Positions 60,400-64,000 of a stretch of DNA of 64,000 nucleotides are shown piece after piece. Positions within the stretch are counted from its first letter, which is position 1; each line of letters starts with the position of its first letter. A program made the position numbers and the translations under genes. Source of the DNA: JAYRGC01 sp041908065 (lineage in GTDB: Bacteria > Pseudomonadota > Alphaproteobacteria > UBA9219); the NCBI GenBank assembly GCA_041908065.1, contig JAYRGC010000009.1:4334-68333 (forward strand). The letters are read 5' to 3'. The notes below the pieces were generated by a model. That model had not been told where the DNA came from, did no database searches, and was given only the letters and a program-made list of their open reading frames with translations.

Positions 60400-61731
60400 A
60401 TGTTCCACCGCGCCGCCATAATAGTGACGCTGTTTTTTATCACCATAGGCTGCGTGGTTGGGGGGTATTCTTCCAGAGCAGAGGCCGATGGGGCCATAAA
60501 AGACCTTGGAGCTGCGATCAAGAGGCTAAAGGCAGATGTTGCCATGCCTATGGATGAAGATGTCATTAAGGGCATAGAGACGTACGTAAGGGAAGATTGG
60601 AAACAATATTTTTATCCAATTGCTTTAATGGAGGCTAGCGGATACCCATGCAGTCCCGTGCCTGGCCCTAATCCATACAATTGTTACGGCTTGACCCAAG
60701 TGCAGGCTTCTCCAGGGCATATTACGGCTTGTGGCTTCAAAAGTTTGAGCGAGTTTCATACTGCTATAGATGGTCCTATTGGTAGGGCAGGAAAGGCGTG
60801 GACAAGAACAGCGCGTTTATCATGTGATCGATCAACCATAAAAACCGCATTGCAGTGCGGACAGATTGTTTTTGAAGAGACTTCGAAGAAATGCACTGGA
60901 TGGGGGGCTAAGATATGTTCTTATGAGGGGCCATGTTGGTGTAATCAATCTAAGTGCGGGGTTAAGGATGATGGGGGGGCTAAAGGATACCCCGGATCCC
61001 TTACCGCTCCATGCCCATATGCCAATGCGGTTTGTTCGGTGTTTGGCGTTGATTGCACGACAGGGGAAGGGGCGGAGGCGATGAGGGCTACGCTTGCAAG
61101 GGGGGGGGCAATTAAAGGAGATATTAGTGTCTATGCAGTTCATACGGATGATTCGAGCAAGGTTGGAACTGACTATCCTAATAAAATTAACGGCAAAAAA
61201 GCCGTATATACTGATAAACCTCTTGGGCGCAGCTGCGTAAACTCTGGTTCCTTGCAGAGCTTACATAACCATCGTTTCACCAGCATATACGGCAATGAGG
61301 CGGTGCGCGGGCTGGTAAAGGTGAAAGACGATGCTCTTCAGAACGTGATCTCCAGATCTCCGGCGCAGGACGTCATAAAGTGCTTGCGAATTAAATTGCA
61401 GATATTTGATATAATCCAAAAACTTATAGAGGGAGTTAACGCGATTGCGATAGCTGTCGGGCTTTTATTGCAGCAGATAATGAACTGGGTTTGCGACTAT
61501 GTCGCCACTACAATAAACAACCTGCTTTCGTTTCTATGCATTCCGTTGCCGGATCTGAGTCTGAATTTCGGGCTCCCGTCTTTGGAAAAGAAGTACTGCA
61601 ACGGTATCCAGTTGATAACGGCGACATCAGGGGCAATGTCGTTGCCGGAAGATCTGGATCGCTTGAAGTATTTCGATGTTCGCAGGCATATGAGCAACGA
61701 TCTGTTGCAGGGGATAAACAAATTGAAATAG
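60400..61731 (+). CDS. Exported protein: lysozyme/transglycosylase-like N-domain plus conserved C-terminal domain
   Basis: 443 residues. N-terminal hydrophobic export signal (about 4-20). The segment 72-102 (PIALMEASGYPCSPVP onward to CYGLTQVQ) resembles the SLT fold: Glu78 in MEASG, then GLTQ at 97-100 in the place of GLMQ. The middle (110-290) is Cys/Gly-rich (KKCTGWGAKIC, CWCNQSKCG), suggesting disulfides. The C-terminal 115 residues are about three-quarters identical to the next protein. No strong ribosome site at 60400. Codon use is more AT-rich than neighbours. No family recognised; the enzymatic reading is inference. Confidence 0.7.
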   Translation: MFHRAAIIVTLFFITIGCVVGGYSSRAEADGAIKDLGAAIKRLKADVAMPMDEDVIKGIETYVREDWKQYFYPIALMEASGYPCSPVPGPNPYNCYGLTQVQASPGHITACGFKSLSEFHTAIDGPIGRAGKAWTRTARLSCDRSTIKTALQCGQIVFEETSKKCTGWGAKICSYEGPCWCNQSKCGVKDDGGAKGYPGSLTAPCPYANAVCSVFGVDCTTGEGAEAMRATLARGGAIKGDISVYAVHTDDSSKVGTDYPNKINGKKAVYTDKPLGRSCVNSGSLQSLHNHRFTSIYGNEAVRGLVKVKDDALQNVISRSPAQDVIKCLRIKLQIFDIIQKLIEGVNAIAIAVGLLLQQIMNWVCDYVATTINNLLSFLCIPLPDLSLNFGLPSLEKKYCNGIQLITATSGAMSLPEDLDRLKYFDVRRHMSNDLLQGINKLK

Positions 61732-61874
61732 GCGGAGTTATGGACGATGGTTAAATATAGGTTTACATAAGCGGAAAATATTTGGCGTTTATAGTGGCTG
61801 GGGCGGGGCTTCTTTTGTGTACAAGTCGTTGTGGTTGGGGTAAAATCGCAGTGTGTCTATTTGGGGGGATCGTT

Positions 61875-62456
61875 ATGCGGTCTTTTGCGTTGTTTTTCTT
61901 TGTGGCATTCGCGCTTGCGTTGGGCGGAGCGTCCTTTTTGGGGGCAGGAACGGCACTGGCAGCTTCTGAGGGGTTGGAGGCCGAAAAAGCCGTTGATACC
62001 GATTGTGAGAAATCCTCTAATGCCGGAGCGCAGGGATATTACAACAGGAGAGTTACAACTCAACGCGAGGCGTTTTTCGCGCAGGAAAGGCCTAATTATA
62101 CCAAATGTTTGAAGATTAAATTGAATATCTACTTAGTCATTCAGGCTTTGGTAGAGGGGATAAACGCTATTGCTATCGCCATAGGGGTCTTGTTGCAGAA
62201 GATCATAGATTGGGTGTGCGAAGCGATAGCCACAACCATAAACAACCTGCTGTCCAAACTTTGCATCCCGTTGCCGGATCTTAGCCTGAATTTTGGGCTT
62301 CCGTCGTTGGAGAGAAAGTACTGCAACGGCATCCAGTTGATAACCGCGACGTCCGGATCAATGTCGTTGCCGGAAGATCTGGATCGCCTGAAATACTTCG
62401 ACGTGCGTAGGTACATGAGCAAAGACACGCTGAACGCCATAGAAAGCACGCGTTGA
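61875..62456 (+). CDS. Exported protein sharing the C-terminal domain of its neighbour
   Basis: 193 residues from the ATG at 61875, which has GGGGGGA upstream. Signal peptide about 1-29 (ALALGGASFLGAGTALAAS), then a short linker with TDCEKSS and a repeat of the upstream protein domain: KCLKIKLNIYLVIQALVEG, IPLPDLSLNFGLPSLE, KYCNGIQLITATSGSMSLPE and DLDRLKYFDVRRYMS. Four cysteines (KCL, VC, LC, YC) are conserved between the two, and the first half is hydrophobic helix. It looks like a tandem duplication without the lysozyme-like part. Function unknown. Confidence 0.75.
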   Translation: MRSFALFFFVAFALALGGASFLGAGTALAASEGLEAEKAVDTDCEKSSNAGAQGYYNRRVTTQREAFFAQERPNYTKCLKIKLNIYLVIQALVEGINAIAIAIGVLLQKIIDWVCEAIATTINNLLSKLCIPLPDLSLNFGLPSLERKYCNGIQLITATSGSMSLPEDLDRLKYFDVRRYMSKDTLNAIESTR

Positions 62457-62500
62457 GGATTATCTTTCGTCACGATTTCGTGTCATGATGGGGTGGAAGA

Positions 62501-63856
62501 ATGGGTATGCCGGATTCAGAATCGATTTCGTTTAGCACCGTGCGATCTGGCGTCAGGCCCAAGTTCCTTGTCGCGATTTTCCTTGTTCTGCTTGCGGTTT
62601 TTGCCTCGTTTCAGCCGCGTCAGGCGCAAGCCGTCACTTGCGTCTGTCCGGAATGCACGGCGGCTGTAACCACGTCGTGGGTTAAGGAGGCGATCGAGTG
62701 GGCGAAGACCATAGCCCTTTTGGGACAAATAGTCACAGCGGTCACATCGGTGTATGAGCTTTTTATGGACGAAGCGTCGAAGTTGGCTTCTACGATCAAC
62801 ATCACGAGCTTAATTCAAACGCGAACACAGATAGAATTGGCGGATGCCAAGGAGGCTCACGCCGAGGCGTTGTCGTTGGCCGAAATGGCGGCGGATGCGG
62901 CAGGGAAAATGGCTCAGGCGGTGACCGCGTCCGGGATTAAGTGCAACCAAAGATCAGTTGCTGCCGCAGCCAGTGGCGCGGGGCAATCGTCGGCGCGGGC
63001 TATAGGCGATTCCTATATAGGGGAAAGATGCCGTAGCGGTTCCGGTGTTTGCAATGGATTGGATTATGGCGTGGAGGCATTTAATCATAAGTGCAGCAGC
63101 GACAGCGGCAAAGAGAAAACCGGAAATTCTAACACTGATCCGGATAATTGCGTTCCCAGCAATAAGGAATTTATAGATGGCTCCAACACCGTTAAGTTTC
63201 TCAATTCCCCGGATTTGATCATTGAGGTTCCGGATACTAAAGATGGAGGAAGTTACAACGGAGAAACGTCAAAGAAGCTTGCTCCCAAAAACGATGCGCA
63301 AAAACGTTATGTGGCCGCGCTAGACGCTTGCTATACGATGGTTGGGGCGCGTCCCCGCGGTCCTGGCCCGAAAGATTTGAGTCCTAAAGCCGTTCAGTGT
63401 CGGGCCGTGTTAGATCGTTGTTCGGTGATTGAATCCGCGCTTAGGAATTCATGCCTATACAGGCTTGACATGATGGCGCGTCCGAATAGCAATGATGATG
63501 CAAAAAAGGACGAAAGGGAAGCGCAGAAGAAGGCGTGCGAGGCGGTGGTGGAAAAAAGGATGGGCGGAGATGCCCCGCAGATATACAAGGACTGCGTGGA
63601 TGGCAAGGGCATGAGCAAGTACGCTGCGGATCGCCTTTTTCATCTCGCGTGTGCTTCTGGATCGCTGTACGATCAGCTAACGCTTGCCGGAACCGGCGCG
63701 GCTGAACAGCTTAGCCAAGTGATCCAATGCAGCACAATGCGGGTGGCGGTGGAGATAAAGCAGGCCGCAGATATGAATGCTGTCGCCAATTCGGCCGTGG
63801 GTATGGAGAGCGTCAGTCGTTGCTGGGCTTCCGCAGCAGCTATTTGTGGAAATTGA
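62501..63856 (+). CDS. Exported Cys-rich helical protein of unknown function
   Basis: 451 residues. Signal peptide to about 45 (LVAIFLVLLAVFASF then PRQAQA), and mature start near VTCVCPEC. Residues 50-145 are strongly helical (VKEAIEWAKTIALLGQIVTAV and ADAKEAHAEALSLAEMAADA). The middle is Ser/Gly/Asn/Lys-rich and probably flexible; the last part has evenly spaced cysteines (about 16 in all). The helical front loosely recalls VirB5/TrbJ-type type IV secretion proteins, but I see no decisive motif. 44 bases after the previous gene. Confidence 0.65.
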   Translation: MGMPDSESISFSTVRSGVRPKFLVAIFLVLLAVFASFQPRQAQAVTCVCPECTAAVTTSWVKEAIEWAKTIALLGQIVTAVTSVYELFMDEASKLASTINITSLIQTRTQIELADAKEAHAEALSLAEMAADAAGKMAQAVTASGIKCNQRSVAAAASGAGQSSARAIGDSYIGERCRSGSGVCNGLDYGVEAFNHKCSSDSGKEKTGNSNTDPDNCVPSNKEFIDGSNTVKFLNSPDLIIEVPDTKDGGSYNGETSKKLAPKNDAQKRYVAALDACYTMVGARPRGPGPKDLSPKAVQCRAVLDRCSVIESALRNSCLYRLDMMARPNSNDDAKKDEREAQKKACEAVVEKRMGGDAPQIYKDCVDGKGMSKYAADRLFHLACASGSLYDQLTLAGTGAAEQLSQVIQCSTMRVAVEIKQAADMNAVANSAVGMESVSRCWASAAAICGN

Positions 63857-63959
63857 CGGCGGGGTGTTTGGTGTTAAGTTATCGTCCATCGGCTACAGGC
63901 GTTAGAAAGTTTTCCGATTAGGTTGATGAGCTTCTCTTGTCGCTTGCGACGGCGGGATT

Positions 63960-63981
63960 CCTCCCCCTTCTTAGGGGGAGG
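63960..63981. repeat. C-rich/G-rich hairpin after the last gene
   Basis: CCTCCCCCT (63960-63968) pairs with AGGGGGAGG (63973-63981) over a 4-base loop. Same C/G-rich hairpin type as the cargo at 15578-15620 and 40805-40848. It may be a terminator or the start of another repeat copy cut by the window end. 63857-63959 shows no gene. Confidence 0.5.
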
Positions 63982-64000
63982 TTAGGTGGGGGTTAGTGAC

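Noticed and set aside
63727..63921. Short plus-strand frame at the window end
   Set aside because: Overlaps the end of the Cys-rich gene out of frame and has no motif.

Overview
The window reads as a GC-rich, gene-dense chromosomal segment of an alphaproteobacterium with an LPS outer membrane and a flagellum. The evidence is the YbjN-ProC pair, a fused cytochrome b/c1 gene of the Bradyrhizobium fbcH type, a sigma54-type flgE promoter, an uppS-cdsA-dxr-rseP-bamA run, ADP-heptose synthesis and a meso-DAP type MurE. I cannot name the genus. No rRNA, tRNA, CRISPR array or transposase gene was recognised.

Layout. 1-7.5 kb is a rearranged division/cell-wall cluster: murG-murC, then a MraZ-type operator, then mraZ-rsmH-ftsL-ftsI-murE. 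7.6-10.7 kb carries a FIST-domain (NosP-like) sensor and a soluble hybrid histidine kinase with an Hpt domain. 10.7-15.4 kb holds small housekeeping genes (AhpD-like, UbiK-like, YbjN, proC, nnrDE). 15.5-23.5 kb has a SWIM/SNF2 helicase, a PAS histidine kinase, a FliK-like protein and smpB. 23.5-34.7 kb contains an M14-type zinc hydrolase, recX, pepA, lpdA, purA, yajC-secD (no secF) and petA plus the fused cytochrome b/c1 gene. 34.9-38.7 kb has flgE-flgK-flgL on the minus strand. lepA follows.

40.9-46.2 kb on the minus strand runs prepilin peptidase, murJ, then dotD-dotC-dotB-icmT. These last four are core parts of a type IVB (Dot/Icm, IncI Tra) secretion system. 46.3-53.4 kb carries mltG, a HAD phosphatase, tgt, a pilin-like protein, a GT4 glycosyltransferase and hldE. 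53.7-60.1 kb is the minus-strand operon uppS-cdsA-dxr-rseP-bamA, ending at bamA without lpxD.

60.4-63.9 kb is visibly more AT-rich and encodes three exported cysteine-containing proteins of no family I recognise. Two share a nearly identical C-terminal domain of about 115 residues. One of these two also carries a lysozyme/transglycosylase-like motif. This cluster is the best candidate for an undescribed system.

Intergenic regions are repeatedly occupied by one MITE-like repeat family. Its ends resemble GGCTCTTACGCAAAAC as terminal inverted repeats, and it has two kinds of cargo: a GTCATTGCGAG...CTCGCAATGAC palindrome, or a C-rich/G-rich hairpin. Copies or remnants sit at points where conserved gene orders are broken (murC/mraZ, bamA/hldE).
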